A program made the position numbers and the translations under genes. Below are positions 35,663 through 44,874 of a DNA stretch of 64,000 nt, in pieces. Below the pieces are notes generated by a model that worked only from the letters and a program-made list of their open reading frames with translations, made no database searches and was not told the DNA's origin. The stretch lies in contig NZ_NIHE01000001.1 in NCBI RefSeq assembly GCF_002806995.1, positions 744,001 to 808,000 on the forward strand. The letters run 5' to 3'. Source of the stretch: Confluentibacter lentus. GTDB taxonomy: Bacteria; Bacteroidota; Bacteroidia; Flavobacteriales; Flavobacteriaceae. Position 1 is the first letter of the stretch. Each line of letters opens with the position of its first letter.

Positions 35663-36706
35663 TTAACCATACTGCTTTTCATAATATGATTGATATTCCC
35701 CACTCGTTACATTAGCAAGCCAATCTTCGTTACTTAAATACCAATCGATGGTTTTGTTTAATCCTTCTTCAAAAGTTACCGATGGTTTCCAACCTAACTC
35801 TTTGTTGATTTTTGAAGCATCAATAGCATATCTTAAATCGTGTCCAGGCCGGTCTTTCACATAGGTTATCAATCTTTCTGAACTGCCTTTTTTTCTACTT
35901 AACTTTTCATCCATTTGCAGGCAAAGTAATTTTATCAGATCAATATTCTTCCACTCATTAAACCCACCAATATTATAGGTTTCTTTGTTTTTTCCTTTAT
36001 GAAAAACTAGATCAATAGCAACAGCATGGTCTTTTACATACAGCCAGTCCCTTGTGTAATTCCCATCACCATAAACAGGTAATAATTTATTGTTTATGAT
36101 ATTATTGATGAACAACGGAATTAATTTTTCTGGAAACTGGTTCTGACCATAATTGTTAGAACAATTTGTAATGACATAAGGCATTCCATAAGTTTCTCCA
36201 TAAGCTCTTACAAAATGGTCTGAACTGGCTTTTGAAGCAGAATAAGGCGAATTTGGATCGTAAGATGTAGTTTCGGTAAACAATCCTATTTGTCCTAAAG
36301 TACCATAAACCTCATCCGTGCTAATGTGGTAAAACAATTTGTTCTCAAAGTCATTTTCCCATAAATTTTTAAAGGCATTTAAAAGAATCATCGTTCCAAT
36401 AACATTGGTCTTAACAAACGCCAAAGGGTCTTTTATAGATCTATCAACATGAGATTCTGCTGCTAAATGTATAACGCCTTCAAACTTAAATTTTTTGAAC
36501 AAATTATTAATAAAAACTTCATTGGTAATATCTCCTTTTACAAACGTGTAATTGGGTTTGTCTTCAATATCCTTTAAATTTTCTAAATTACCGGCATATG
36601 TTAAAGCATCTAAATTAACAACATGATAATTTGGATATTTTTCAACAAGTAATCTGACTACATGTGAGCCAATAAAACCTGCTCCACCAGTAATTAAAAT
36701 AGTCAT
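35663..36706 (-). CDS. rfbB: dTDP-glucose 4,6-dehydratase
   Basis: The 347-residue short-chain dehydrogenase removes water from dTDP-glucose. Motifs are TGGAGFIGSHVVRLL, AAESHVDRSI, STDEVYGTLG, YSASKASSDH (YxxxK) and NCSNNYGQNQFPEKL. It begins 3 bases after the end of the Wzz-like gene, so chain-length control and rhamnose synthesis are probably in one transcript. Confidence 0.97.
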   Translation of the reverse strand: MTILITGGAGFIGSHVVRLLVEKYPNYHVVNLDALTYAGNLENLKDIEDKPNYTFVKGDITNEVFINNLFKKFKFEGVIHLAAESHVDRSIKDPLAFVKTNVIGTMILLNAFKNLWENDFENKLFYHISTDEVYGTLGQIGLFTETTSYDPNSPYSASKASSDHFVRAYGETYGMPYVITNCSNNYGQNQFPEKLIPLFINNIINNKLLPVYGDGNYTRDWLYVKDHAVAIDLVFHKGKNKETYNIGGFNEWKNIDLIKLLCLQMDEKLSRKKGSSERLITYVKDRPGHDLRYAIDASKINKELGWKPSVTFEEGLNKTIDWYLSNEDWLANVTSGEYQSYYEKQYG

Positions 36707-36709
36707 GAT

Positions 36710-37759
36710 TTAATTTTTTTTATAATTCTTTAGATAGGTATTCAATGACAAGATGACAAAAACAAATAATGACAAAATTAACATTCCACATGGTACAAGA
36801 AACTTATAACTTTTAAAAATACCTTTTTCTTTGACTCCCTTATTAGGGAAATCGGAAATAACATTTAATATACTAGATTTATTGGCGCGTTCTTCATTAA
36901 GTTCTACTAAGCTAGATTTTAATTCTTCTATTTTATTTATTAAAGCAAGTTCTTTATTCTCTTTGCCGCCATTTTCTCCTAGATTAATGGACGTGCCTTG
37001 CATAGGACGTGCAGCCTCCTTTTCCATAACTCTTTTATAAAGCGCTTGCAAAGAATCTATCTCGATAATTTGTTTGTGATAAAGTTCTTCTTGAAATTCT
37101 ATATTAGTACTATCTGTCTCTTTCTGAAGCTTAAAATAGTTGTTATTTGAAATAGAATTTATAATTATAGGTTGAATCTTTTTTGCGATGCTATTATTTG
37201 TTGCTATAATTGAAATGGAATGAAACCGCGCATCAAAAGAGTTGAAATTTTCAAGATACGCTTTCATGTCTATAGCTTTTCGAGTCGTTGTATCAAGACT
37301 ACGTACAAACCTATCAAATAATTGTATTTTTTGATTTTCATCTGAATACGACTCTACTTTAAACTGTTTTATCGCACTGGCTTGCTTTTTTGTGATTTTG
37401 AAAACATCTGCCAAAGCACTAGAATCTTCTGCACGAGCCAATTCATTATAAAAATCTATATTGTTGTACAACTGCTGTACACTATTAAAATTTGGCTCTA
37501 CCACCATTGTGGAAACATATTTTGTTTTTTTGGTCATATCTAAATAAAGCCCTATGGCTATACCTAAGACTCCAACAATAATAAGTTTTATAAAGTTTTT
37601 TTGGAGAAAAAGCAAAAAGAGTATGATAACGCCAAATACGCCTTTAAAAATACTGCCTATGAACTTAAAAAAACGGTCAAAGGCATTGCCTATTAATTTA
37701 AACAATTGTCCTAAATCTACTTCTTCAGACTGTTGTGGCTGTGGCAATTCTTTACTCAT
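36710..37759 (-). CDS. Wzz-like chain-length determinant protein
   Basis: The 349-residue protein has a first membrane helix (about 53-71, NFIKLIIVGVLGIAIGLYLD), a large periplasmic part with coiled-coil helices, and a second helix near the end (about 320-341). This is the two-helix layout of polysaccharide co-polymerases. An extra hydrophobic stretch at 35-50 precedes the first helix. There is no kinase domain and no separate tyrosine kinase nearby. The N-terminal 30 residues are cytoplasmic and Gln/Glu-rich. It leads the polysaccharide string. Confidence 0.75.
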   Translation of the reverse strand: MSKELPQPQQSEEVDLGQLFKLIGNAFDRFFKFIGSIFKGVFGVIILFLLFLQKNFIKLIIVGVLGIAIGLYLDMTKKTKYVSTMVVEPNFNSVQQLYNNIDFYNELARAEDSSALADVFKITKKQASAIKQFKVESYSDENQKIQLFDRFVRSLDTTTRKAIDMKAYLENFNSFDARFHSISIIATNNSIAKKIQPIIINSISNNNYFKLQKETDSTNIEFQEELYHKQIIEIDSLQALYKRVMEKEAARPMQGTSINLGENGGKENKELALINKIEELKSSLVELNEERANKSSILNVISDFPNKGVKEKGIFKSYKFLVPCGMLILSLFVFVILSLNTYLKNYKKN

Positions 37760-37772
37760 AATTCTATAATTG

Positions 37773-39464
37773 TTAGTTGAATAGTTGTTCTAATATTTTT
37801 CTTGTTATAAGATAGGTAGGTCTTACGCCCGTAGTCCCTAAGCCCCCCGATGCCAACGTACTTCCAGTTTCTAATGGGTTATCACTGGCGTAATAGGCAT
37901 ATCTTACTTTCACATCTGGACTAATGCTTCTTCTAACTTTAGAAGCCGCTTGGATGGCTTTTTGGTAATGTGCACCTTCCATTTCCAAACCAATAACATT
38001 CCATGTTGAATTGTAAAAGAATTTTAAAATGTCCTTGTTTTGAAGCGATGTGCCTAAAACCGTAATCATAGAGCCTTCATAAACATGAATGCCTTGACCT
38101 TCTAAATCTTCTTTTTTTAATTCATTTGTAAACGGATAATTATCCGCTGTGCCTTCAAAAATATGGGCCGATGGAATCATGATATCTCCTTTGCCTCCTT
38201 CTAAAATACCTGCTTTTCCCATAATGGAAATGGATTCAACATTTAAAAGAACTTTAGTGCCTTTTACTTTATATGGTTTTAAAAGCTCGTCAATGGTTTC
38301 ATAAGCCTGCTCTCCAAAAGCATAATCCATGACCAAAATAATAGGTTTTTTTGATTTTAAGGCTTCATTATTCGCTTTTATATCAATCTTATCAAAATCT
38401 ATTTTACTGGTGTCAAAAATTTGGACATCTATATTAGTGCCTGAAGTATCTTGAATAAAAGTCATACCACTTTCTAACGCTGTTACAGTCACCTTATTTC
38501 GAATATCTTGATTTTCCTTTTTACTAAGCTGCTCATAGACTTCATAAACATCTTTATTTGGAAACTCTGTTTTTAAAGCTTCAGGAGCAAATAAAGTATT
38601 CATAACACTATGCATGTTGGCACTTATTATATGAATGGGTCTTTCTAACAATCCGTTCTTATGTAGTGTCTCCTTAATGGAATCTGCCCAAATTTCGCCA
38701 TGGATATGATGACCAATGCGTTCTCTTAAAACAGGACTAAATGTAATTGTGCGCTTATTTTTATCAAGTTGTTCTTCTATGGCTAATTTACCTAACCAAT
38801 ATACAATATGCAACAAGCGTTCTGGTTGTGATGGTGTTGCAAAACCACCGTAAGCGGCTGTAAGTTCATTAAAGGTTCTCCCTAAAATATTAGCCGTATG
38901 AGTAATGGCGACTTCCCGTTCTGGTTGCGTAAGTTTCTTTTTTGTTAAAACCGCTTTTTCCAGTTTTTCCCAATCTCTGGTAATGACACCTTCCTCCTCA
39001 TGTGCAAGAACACGGTTGCTAATTTTATGGGATTCCACAAAAAGAAAGGTAAGATGCGTTAAAATATCATAGATTTCAGAGCGCCCTCTGGTAATCTCAA
39101 TATTCATTTGCTCATCATCAATTCTATAACAATTCCGTTTTCTTTTTTCAGGAATAATAGGTTTAAAATGCGAATTGGAGTAGCCTTCATCGCTTGTTAG
39201 ATTAATGAACGTACATTCTTCAATACCTTGAGGCAACCTATCAATCACATAAAGTAAGCCTGCTAATTCTGCTTTTTCTTCACCTATGGAACCGTAAATT
39301 TCTGGTCTTAATAGCAACAAGGATTGTCTTAATGTGTCGCCCGAAATACCCATAGGTTTATAAAACCCTCGGTTAAATAAATGGCGCATAGTTATATACA
39401 TCCTTTCGATAGCATTTGAGCTTTCTTGTGCCCTTGTTCTTTCGTGATGTTTTTTATTTTTCAT
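37773..39464 (-). CDS. Uncharacterised protein with nucleoside-phosphorylase-like C-terminal half
   Basis: The preferred start is the ATG at 39464 (MKNKKHHERTRAQESS; 563 residues), because the longer open frame would run into the GH3 gene. Residues 1-330 form a helical region with no recognised domain. The C-terminal half has GKAGILEGGKGDIMIPS (416-432), GLEMEGAHY (492-500) and YASDNPL with Asp528. These match, in order, the GxAGxL...GDIVIP, EMEGA and ISD motifs of purine nucleoside phosphorylase/AMP nucleosidase-fold proteins. It may be the family NCBI lists as DUF6909 (from memory). It follows the GH3 gene by 28 bases. The reaction is unknown; nucleoside or nucleotide glycosidic cleavage is a plausible inference. 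Confidence 0.72.
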   Translation of the reverse strand: MKNKKHHERTRAQESSNAIERMYITMRHLFNRGFYKPMGISGDTLRQSLLLLRPEIYGSIGEEKAELAGLLYVIDRLPQGIEECTFINLTSDEGYSNSHFKPIIPEKRKRNCYRIDDEQMNIEITRGRSEIYDILTHLTFLFVESHKISNRVLAHEEEGVITRDWEKLEKAVLTKKKLTQPEREVAITHTANILGRTFNELTAAYGGFATPSQPERLLHIVYWLGKLAIEEQLDKNKRTITFSPVLRERIGHHIHGEIWADSIKETLHKNGLLERPIHIISANMHSVMNTLFAPEALKTEFPNKDVYEVYEQLSKKENQDIRNKVTVTALESGMTFIQDTSGTNIDVQIFDTSKIDFDKIDIKANNEALKSKKPIILVMDYAFGEQAYETIDELLKPYKVKGTKVLLNVESISIMGKAGILEGGKGDIMIPSAHIFEGTADNYPFTNELKKEDLEGQGIHVYEGSMITVLGTSLQNKDILKFFYNSTWNVIGLEMEGAHYQKAIQAASKVRRSISPDVKVRYAYYASDNPLETGSTLASGGLGTTGVRPTYLITRKILEQLFN

Positions 39465-39492
39465 AACTATTTTAAACGCTATAAAGGTAATA

Positions 39493-40995
39493 CTATTTAC
39501 ACAAACTTGAGTGAGGAAAAGCCTCAACAATTTTCCTATCGTTAGATAAACGTGGGATTTTATTTTGTCCGCCCAATTTTCCTATGGACTTCATATAATC
39601 TTGAAATCCGTCTTTTTTTACCTTAGCTATTTTAAGTGGCTGTAATACATTGCCTTGTATTAAATCAAAATAATACGCATTTTGCTTTTGAAGCGATTCG
39701 TCAATTTTTTTGGCAAAATCTAAAAGGTTTTCTGGTTCATTTTCAAACTCAATAAACCATTCGTGATAAGGCAATCCAATTTCAGGATTTATTTGAGGCG
39801 CCACCGTAAATTCTGAAACCCTTATATCTGTATTCTCCGTTGCTTCTTGCATGGCCTGTTCAACTTCTTTGCCAATAACATGCTCTCCAAAGGCAGAAAT
39901 AAAATGTTTTATTCTACCAGATACAATGACTCTATATGGTTTAACAGAGGTAAATTCAATGGTATCACCTATATTATAGGCCCATAGCCCTGCGTTTGAT
40001 GAAATTATCATCACGTAGTTTACACCAATTTCAACATCTTTTATGGTGATTCGTACTGGGTTTTCATCGAAAAATTCGTTAGCTTTAATAAACTCATAAA
40101 ATATGCCCGAATTAAGCTGTAGCAACATGCCCTTTTCATTCTGTTTATCTTGATAAGCAAAAAAGCCCTCACTAGCTGGATACAATTCTATACTATCAAC
40201 TTTTCTACCAATAAGGTTTTCAAATTTGGCACGATACGGTTCGTAATTAACGCCTCCAAAAATAAATAAATTGAAATTTTTAAAAACGTCACCGACTTTT
40301 TTTCCTGTTTTTTTATGAATCTTCTCAAAATACATTTGAACCCAAGATGGAATTCCAGAAATAACCGTCATGTTTTCTGGCAAAGTTTCTTCAACGATGG
40401 CATCTACTTTGGTTTCCCAATCTTCAATACAATTGGTTTCCCAAGTGGGCATTCGATTTTTTTGCAAATATTTAGGAACATAATGTGCCACTATTCCTGA
40501 AAGTCGACCTACTTGAATACCATTTTGCTCTTTCATGATGGGACTTCCTTGTAAAAAAATCATTTTTCCATCCACAAATTTGCTGTTGCCTGTTTCGTTA
40601 ATGTACATCAAAATGGCGTTCCTAGCAGATTCTACATGGTAAGGCATGCTTTCTTTAGTGATGGGAATGTACTTTGTTCCAGAGGTTGTACCCGATGTTT
40701 TAGCAAAATATAAGGGCTTTCCTTTCCAAAGAACGTGTTCTTCTCCTGCAACAACTCTATCAACATAAGGTTTTAACTGTTCATAATCCCTTATTGGTAC
40801 CCGTTTTACAAAATCATCATAAGACTTTATGGTTTCAAAATGATGATCCTTTCCAAATTGGGTCTTTTTTGCTTGGTCTATTAAGTTTTTAAAAACAAGT
40901 TTTTGTGTTTCAATGGGATTATTTGCCCATTTTTGAACACTATTGTAGATGCGTTTTGCAAATGGCCTTGCTAGGACAGATTTTATTGATAGCAT
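39493..40995 (-). CDS. GH3-family acyl-adenylating enzyme
   Basis: The 500-residue protein has YFAKTSGTTSGTKYIPIT (ATP-binding loop of the ANL/GH3 fold), LYPASEGFFAY, LWAYNIGDTIEF and the C-terminal ISAFGEHVIGKEVEQAM region. GH3 enzymes activate a carboxylic acid as the acyl-AMP and pass it to an amino acid; in plants they act on auxin or jasmonate. The bacterial substrate is unknown. Its first base overlaps the last of the M23 peptidase gene, and it is followed by the phosphorylase-like gene. Confidence 0.88.
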   Translation of the reverse strand: MLSIKSVLARPFAKRIYNSVQKWANNPIETQKLVFKNLIDQAKKTQFGKDHHFETIKSYDDFVKRVPIRDYEQLKPYVDRVVAGEEHVLWKGKPLYFAKTSGTTSGTKYIPITKESMPYHVESARNAILMYINETGNSKFVDGKMIFLQGSPIMKEQNGIQVGRLSGIVAHYVPKYLQKNRMPTWETNCIEDWETKVDAIVEETLPENMTVISGIPSWVQMYFEKIHKKTGKKVGDVFKNFNLFIFGGVNYEPYRAKFENLIGRKVDSIELYPASEGFFAYQDKQNEKGMLLQLNSGIFYEFIKANEFFDENPVRITIKDVEIGVNYVMIISSNAGLWAYNIGDTIEFTSVKPYRVIVSGRIKHFISAFGEHVIGKEVEQAMQEATENTDIRVSEFTVAPQINPEIGLPYHEWFIEFENEPENLLDFAKKIDESLQKQNAYYFDLIQGNVLQPLKIAKVKKDGFQDYMKSIGKLGGQNKIPRLSNDRKIVEAFPHSSLCK

Positions 40996-41864
40996 TATTT
41001 AAAATCTATAAAGTTAGTTGGGTTTATGGGGTAACCGTTATTCCAAAGTTCAAAATGCAAATGAGGACCCGTAGTATAATCGCCCGTGTTTCCAGATGTG
41101 GCAATAACTTCTCCTGCTTTAACCAAATCACCTTGTGTTTTAGTTAAAGACGCGTTGTGTTTATAAACCGACAATAGTCCTTGGCTATGTTCTAAAATAA
41201 TAACATATCCCGTTTCGGCAGTCCATTCTGCGAAAATCACAGACCCATCAGCAGTAGCTTTTATAGGTGTGTTTTTAGCTACCACCAAATCTACCGCATA
41301 ATGCCTTTCCTTTAAATTATAAGGCTCGCTTATGGTTCCATTTACTGGGGGAAATAAAACAAAATTTGTTCCTGATTTTGCAGATTCAAACAAATTGTAT
41401 TTATCTTCTTTGTCCACTTTTTCCCTCAAAATGGAATCTTCTTGATTAGGCCTTAAATCTACTTGATCAATTTCTAGTTTAACTGCTTTAATAATCGAAT
41501 CTTTATTAAAATCTACCTTACTTACATCGCCTTGCAATACTTTTTTTATAGATTCATAATACTTATCATTCATACTTATGATTTGTTGTAGTGAATCTGC
41601 TGTAAACGTAAGTTCGGTAGCTTGTTTTTTTAATGCTGTAGAAGAATAGCCTGGTATATATTCTCTTAACGGCGTAAAAGCTATTAACATAAGGGTGGCT
41701 AAAACCAATAAAATAGCCGATAAAGAAACCAAAACAAACACATTTAGTCTTGTAAGTTTTAAAGATATTCGTTCTTCAAATGTGTCCTCATTAAGAACAA
41801 CCAAACGATACTTATCTAGTAGTTTTCTCTTTAATTTTTTTGGTTTTTTTTTTCTTTCATCCAT
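40995..41864 (-). CDS. M23-family (LytM) peptidoglycan endopeptidase, membrane anchored
   Basis: The 289-residue protein has one membrane helix (about 37-61), a coiled region, and a C-terminal LytM domain with RHYAVDLV (HxxxD zinc ligands), IATSGNTGDYTTGPHLHFEL (HxH) intact. It should cut peptide cross-bridges in the periplasm or activate an amidase. A -7 element (TAATTTTG on the minus strand, 41873-41880) lies ahead of its ATG. It is coupled by a one-base overlap to the GH3 gene. Confidence 0.92.
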   Translation of the reverse strand: MDERKKKPKKLKRKLLDKYRLVVLNEDTFEERISLKLTRLNVFVLVSLSAILLVLATLMLIAFTPLREYIPGYSSTALKKQATELTFTADSLQQIISMNDKYYESIKKVLQGDVSKVDFNKDSIIKAVKLEIDQVDLRPNQEDSILREKVDKEDKYNLFESAKSGTNFVLFPPVNGTISEPYNLKERHYAVDLVVAKNTPIKATADGSVIFAEWTAETGYVIILEHSQGLLSVYKHNASLTKTQGDLVKAGEVIATSGNTGDYTTGPHLHFELWNNGYPINPTNFIDFK

Positions 41865-41956
41865 CTTAATAACAAAATTAAATAAAATTACATCAAAGCA
41901 TCCTCATTCTTTATGCTAAAGTTATGTTAGAAACGATTTAATTAAAGTTAAATTAT

Positions 41957-41964
41957 TAACTTTG
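41957..41964 (+). promoter_or_regulatory. Bacteroidota-type -7 promoter element for tatA (TAACTTTG)
   Basis: TAACTTTG matches TAnnTTTG and lies 20 bases ahead of the tatA ATG. A divergent -7 element for the M23 gene is at 41873-41880. No clear TTG at the -33 position. Confidence 0.5.
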
Positions 41965-41983
41965 TTCTTTAAATATATTCACT

Positions 41984-42169
41984 ATGAGCTTATATATGTT
42001 ACCATTGGTTATTGGTGCTCCACAAATTATATTAATTGTGGTAGTTATTTTGTTATTGTTTGGGGGTAAAAAAATTCCTGAATTGATGAGAGGTCTTGGA
42101 AGTGGCATTAAAGAATTTAAAGATGCTAGTAAAGGTGACGATAAAAAAAATGAGGAAGAGAAAAAATAA
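41984..42169 (+). CDS. tatA: Twin-arginine translocase subunit TatA/E
   Basis: The 61-residue protein has one membrane helix (about 9-26), then [23 protein letters not shown], the amphipathic helix typical of TatA (FGxxxLPELxxxLGxxIxxFK), and a charged tail. TatA oligomers form the pore for folded proteins. tatC is not nearby. It ends just before a strong two-way terminator at 42184-42221. Confidence 0.95.
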   Translation: MSLYMLPLVIGAPQIILIVVVILLLFGGKKIPELMRGLGSGIKEFKDASKGDDKKNEEEKK

Positions 42170-42183
42170 TATGTAGCTTTTAC

Positions 42184-42221
42184 AAAAAAGCCCAACATTA
42201 TATAAAATGTTGGGCTTTTTT
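42184..42221. terminator. Bidirectional intrinsic terminator
   Basis: GCCCAACATT (42190-42199) pairs with AATGTTGGGC (42206-42215) around a six-base loop, with six A before and seven T after. It ends the converging tatA and DUF4837 transcripts. Confidence 0.92.
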
Positions 42222-42230
42222 TGCTATTAA

Positions 42231-43208
42231 TTATTGGATTTTAATGGATCTTATGATAGCCTCCAATTCAAACATGAGATCTCGCTTTTCAACAGAAGGC
42301 GCATATGCAAACCCTTCGGCAATTACCCATCTATTGTTTATTTTGTCTTCAATAGCATAGTTTATAAATGGCCCTGCCATAACAGCGTTATGAACATCCC
42401 ACATGCCTTTAGTCTCCAATGTTGGTTTATTATCTAATATGGTTTCTGTATTAAAGGGTGTATAGGCGTTTTCAGTAGTCATATAAGAACCTTCAACAGG
42501 ACCTTCAATGTGTTTTTTGCCTACGGAGTCCCTTATTCTTATAATTTGATTGATTATACTATCATTTCTTTTAATATCGTTATAGGGCAGTTCGTAAAGC
42601 AAAAGACATAAGAAACCTATGTCCGTATCTCTTCGAATCCAAAAGAAGTCATTTTCATTTTTTGCAATTCTATAAGCTGTTGTAAAATTTATATTTAATT
42701 TTAACTTCTCTTGAATTGATTTGGTATTGAATAATACTTTTCTAATCTGTTGTTGTTTGTGAAATATTTCAATGTTTTTAAATGTACTAATAATTTTAGA
42801 TGCGTTTTCATTGATTTGATCAAAGACATCTTGATTATTTTTTCCTGAAATAGTAATAACTCGTTGAGGCTTTGCATATACATCGTTATTAAAGGAAATC
42901 GATGATTCATTGCCAATTTTAATTATTAGAACTGTTCTGTTTTTTGTTACAAAACCAGAAAAAACTTGGGAAGGTATCTGATTGATGTTAAAAGTTGGTT
43001 CATCTTGCGGTAGCCCATAAACAGGTGATGCTAATGTATTTCTGACAGCTTCTCCAATAGTACCATTCCACAAATCGTTATCTACAACAACTGAAACTTC
43101 GTTTATTTTTCCCGTAGAATCTAAAAACATCTTATCATTGGAAGATTTACCATCTTTACATGACAAAGCAAGTAACAATATACATGTAACTAAAAGAACT
43201 TTTTGCAT
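42231..43208 (-). CDS. DUF4837 lipoprotein
   Basis: The 325-residue protein has a lipoprotein signal ending LLALSCKDG (Cys17) and a mature part with NDLWNGTIGEAVRNTLASPV and LPQDEPTFNINQIPSQVF, typical of the Bacteroidota family DUF4837. It is likely anchored in the periplasm or outer membrane. Function unknown. It lies 22 bases after the LysM transglycosylase gene, suggesting shared transcription and a possible cell-wall link. Confidence 0.88.
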   Translation of the reverse strand: MQKVLLVTCILLLALSCKDGKSSNDKMFLDSTGKINEVSVVVDNDLWNGTIGEAVRNTLASPVYGLPQDEPTFNINQIPSQVFSGFVTKNRTVLIIKIGNESSISFNNDVYAKPQRVITISGKNNQDVFDQINENASKIISTFKNIEIFHKQQQIRKVLFNTKSIQEKLKLNINFTTAYRIAKNENDFFWIRRDTDIGFLCLLLYELPYNDIKRNDSIINQIIRIRDSVGKKHIEGPVEGSYMTTENAYTPFNTETILDNKPTLETKGMWDVHNAVMAGPFINYAIEDKINNRWVIAEGFAYAPSVEKRDLMFELEAIIRSIKIQ

Positions 43209-43230
43209 AATAAATATAAGGTTAGAGGGA

Positions 43231-44793
43231 TTATCCTTTAGATATTTTAAGTTTCATCCCCGGTTTCAATTTACTACCGCTAATATCGTTCCATTCTTTT
43301 ATATTTTGAACAGAAACTCCAGGAAATTTTTGAGAAATACTCCAAAGAGAGTCGCCACTCTTAACTGTATAGGTGATTATATCGCCAGAAATGTTACTTG
43401 TTATTGATGCTTTTACAGCGGTTGATGCCGTTGTAGCTGTGTTTGTAGTTGCTACATAATTACGAGGATATATGGTTAACCGCTGCCCAACGCGTATCTC
43501 ATTGCTTCTTAATCCATTCCATTGCATAATTTGACTTACCCTAACACCAAATTTTCTAGACAGCCTACCTAAATAATCTCCAGATTTAACCACATAGGTT
43601 GTTTTGCTTTTTTCTTCAACTAATTGAGGTAATGGTTTTTCCCTTTTATCAAATTCAGCTTTAGCATACGCGTAAATAGCGTCTTCGTTGGTTACAAAAG
43701 TGCCGATTGCTGACATTGGTAAGCGCAAGGTATAATCTTTTCCTTTAACATAAGGAATAACATCTAGTTTATAAGACGGGTTTAAAAACTGAAGTTCTTC
43801 TATATCAACGTCAGTCACCTCAGAAACTTGATCGAGTGTAATCATGTGTTTCACTCTGATGGTATCTGTTTCAATATAGGCAAATTCTGGTTTCATTTTC
43901 TTAAAACCATGTTCTTCTGCATATTCAAAAATATACATATTGGCTAAAAAAGCTGGTAAATAACCCGCTGTTTCTCTAGGTAAATTATTTCTAATGTTCC
44001 AATAATTTTTATAGCCGCCGGAACGACGAATGGCCTTTGTTACGTTACCAGGACCAGAATTGTAGGCCGCTAGAGCTAAATCCCAATCCCCAAAAATTTC
44101 ATATAACTTGGATAGATATTTTGCAGCTGCTTCCGTTGATTTTATAGGATCGCTACGTTCATCAACATAGCTCGTTACATCTAATCCATATAATATCCCT
44201 GTACTATACATAAACTGCCATAAACCCGTAGCGCCAACTCTTGACTTCGCTGCTGGTTTTAAAGCCGATTCTACAACTGCTAGATACTTAATTTCTAAAG
44301 GAATGTTATGATTATCTAATTCACGCTCAAACATGGGAAAATAATAAGCACTCAGTGTTATAAGCCTTTGTAATACCTCTCTTCTATTCTTTAAATACGA
44401 TTTTATAACACTTTCTAGAGCTGGATTATATTCTACGTTAAATGGTGTTCTGGCATCAAGTTCTTTTAGCCTAGCTTTTAAAGTATCGGTTGGAAGTTCT
44501 GGATAGTCTACATTTTCAATGGTAAGTTCAGCAACAGATTCATAAATAGTATCAAAAAGTGTATTGCTATATAAATCCTCAAGCCATTTTTTATCTAAAG
44601 ATGCGGCGTGCTCATTATCAAAAACAGCTTTAAATATAGTGGTATCTTGAACTTTATTAATATCATTTAAAATTTGAGTAGTACTGTCAACTAACGTATT
44701 AGAACTTTGTTCTATGCTAGTTATGGAATTTTTGATTTGTGAACTACAAACCAAAAACGTGAAGAAAAAAATTATTGATAAAATCTTAGCCAT
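43231..44793 (-). CDS. MltD-like lytic transglycosylase with two LysM domains
   Basis: The 520-residue protein has a signal peptide, a 110-residue spacer, an SLT domain with VESALKPAAKSRVGATGLWQ (catalytic Glu), LALAAYNSGPGNVTKAI and YVDERSDPIKS, and two LysM domains near residues 399-442 and 472-518 (YVVKSGDYLGRLSRKFGV and YTVKSGDSLWSISQKFPG). It cleaves glycan strands of peptidoglycan. The layout is that of MltD. It is followed by the DUF4837 gene. Confidence 0.93.
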   Translation of the reverse strand: MAKILSIIFFFTFLVCSSQIKNSITSIEQSSNTLVDSTTQILNDINKVQDTTIFKAVFDNEHAASLDKKWLEDLYSNTLFDTIYESVAELTIENVDYPELPTDTLKARLKELDARTPFNVEYNPALESVIKSYLKNRREVLQRLITLSAYYFPMFERELDNHNIPLEIKYLAVVESALKPAAKSRVGATGLWQFMYSTGILYGLDVTSYVDERSDPIKSTEAAAKYLSKLYEIFGDWDLALAAYNSGPGNVTKAIRRSGGYKNYWNIRNNLPRETAGYLPAFLANMYIFEYAEEHGFKKMKPEFAYIETDTIRVKHMITLDQVSEVTDVDIEELQFLNPSYKLDVIPYVKGKDYTLRLPMSAIGTFVTNEDAIYAYAKAEFDKREKPLPQLVEEKSKTTYVVKSGDYLGRLSRKFGVRVSQIMQWNGLRSNEIRVGQRLTIYPRNYVATTNTATTASTAVKASITSNISGDIITYTVKSGDSLWSISQKFPGVSVQNIKEWNDISGSKLKPGMKLKISKG

Positions 44794-44874
44794 ATTATGT
44801 CGTTTCTATAGTTAATTAACGCTAAATATGGCTAAAATCGTATTTTTTGGGCAATTTTAAAAACTTTATTCGAA

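Noticed and set aside
39465-39530. A longer N-terminus for the phosphorylase-like protein
   Set aside because: It overlaps the 3' end of the GH3 gene and encodes an unrelated hydrophobic stretch; the ATG at 39464 is cleaner.
41956-42198. An 80-residue frame on the minus strand over tatA
   Set aside because: It is the antisense shadow of tatA and runs into the terminator; no start region or family resemblance.
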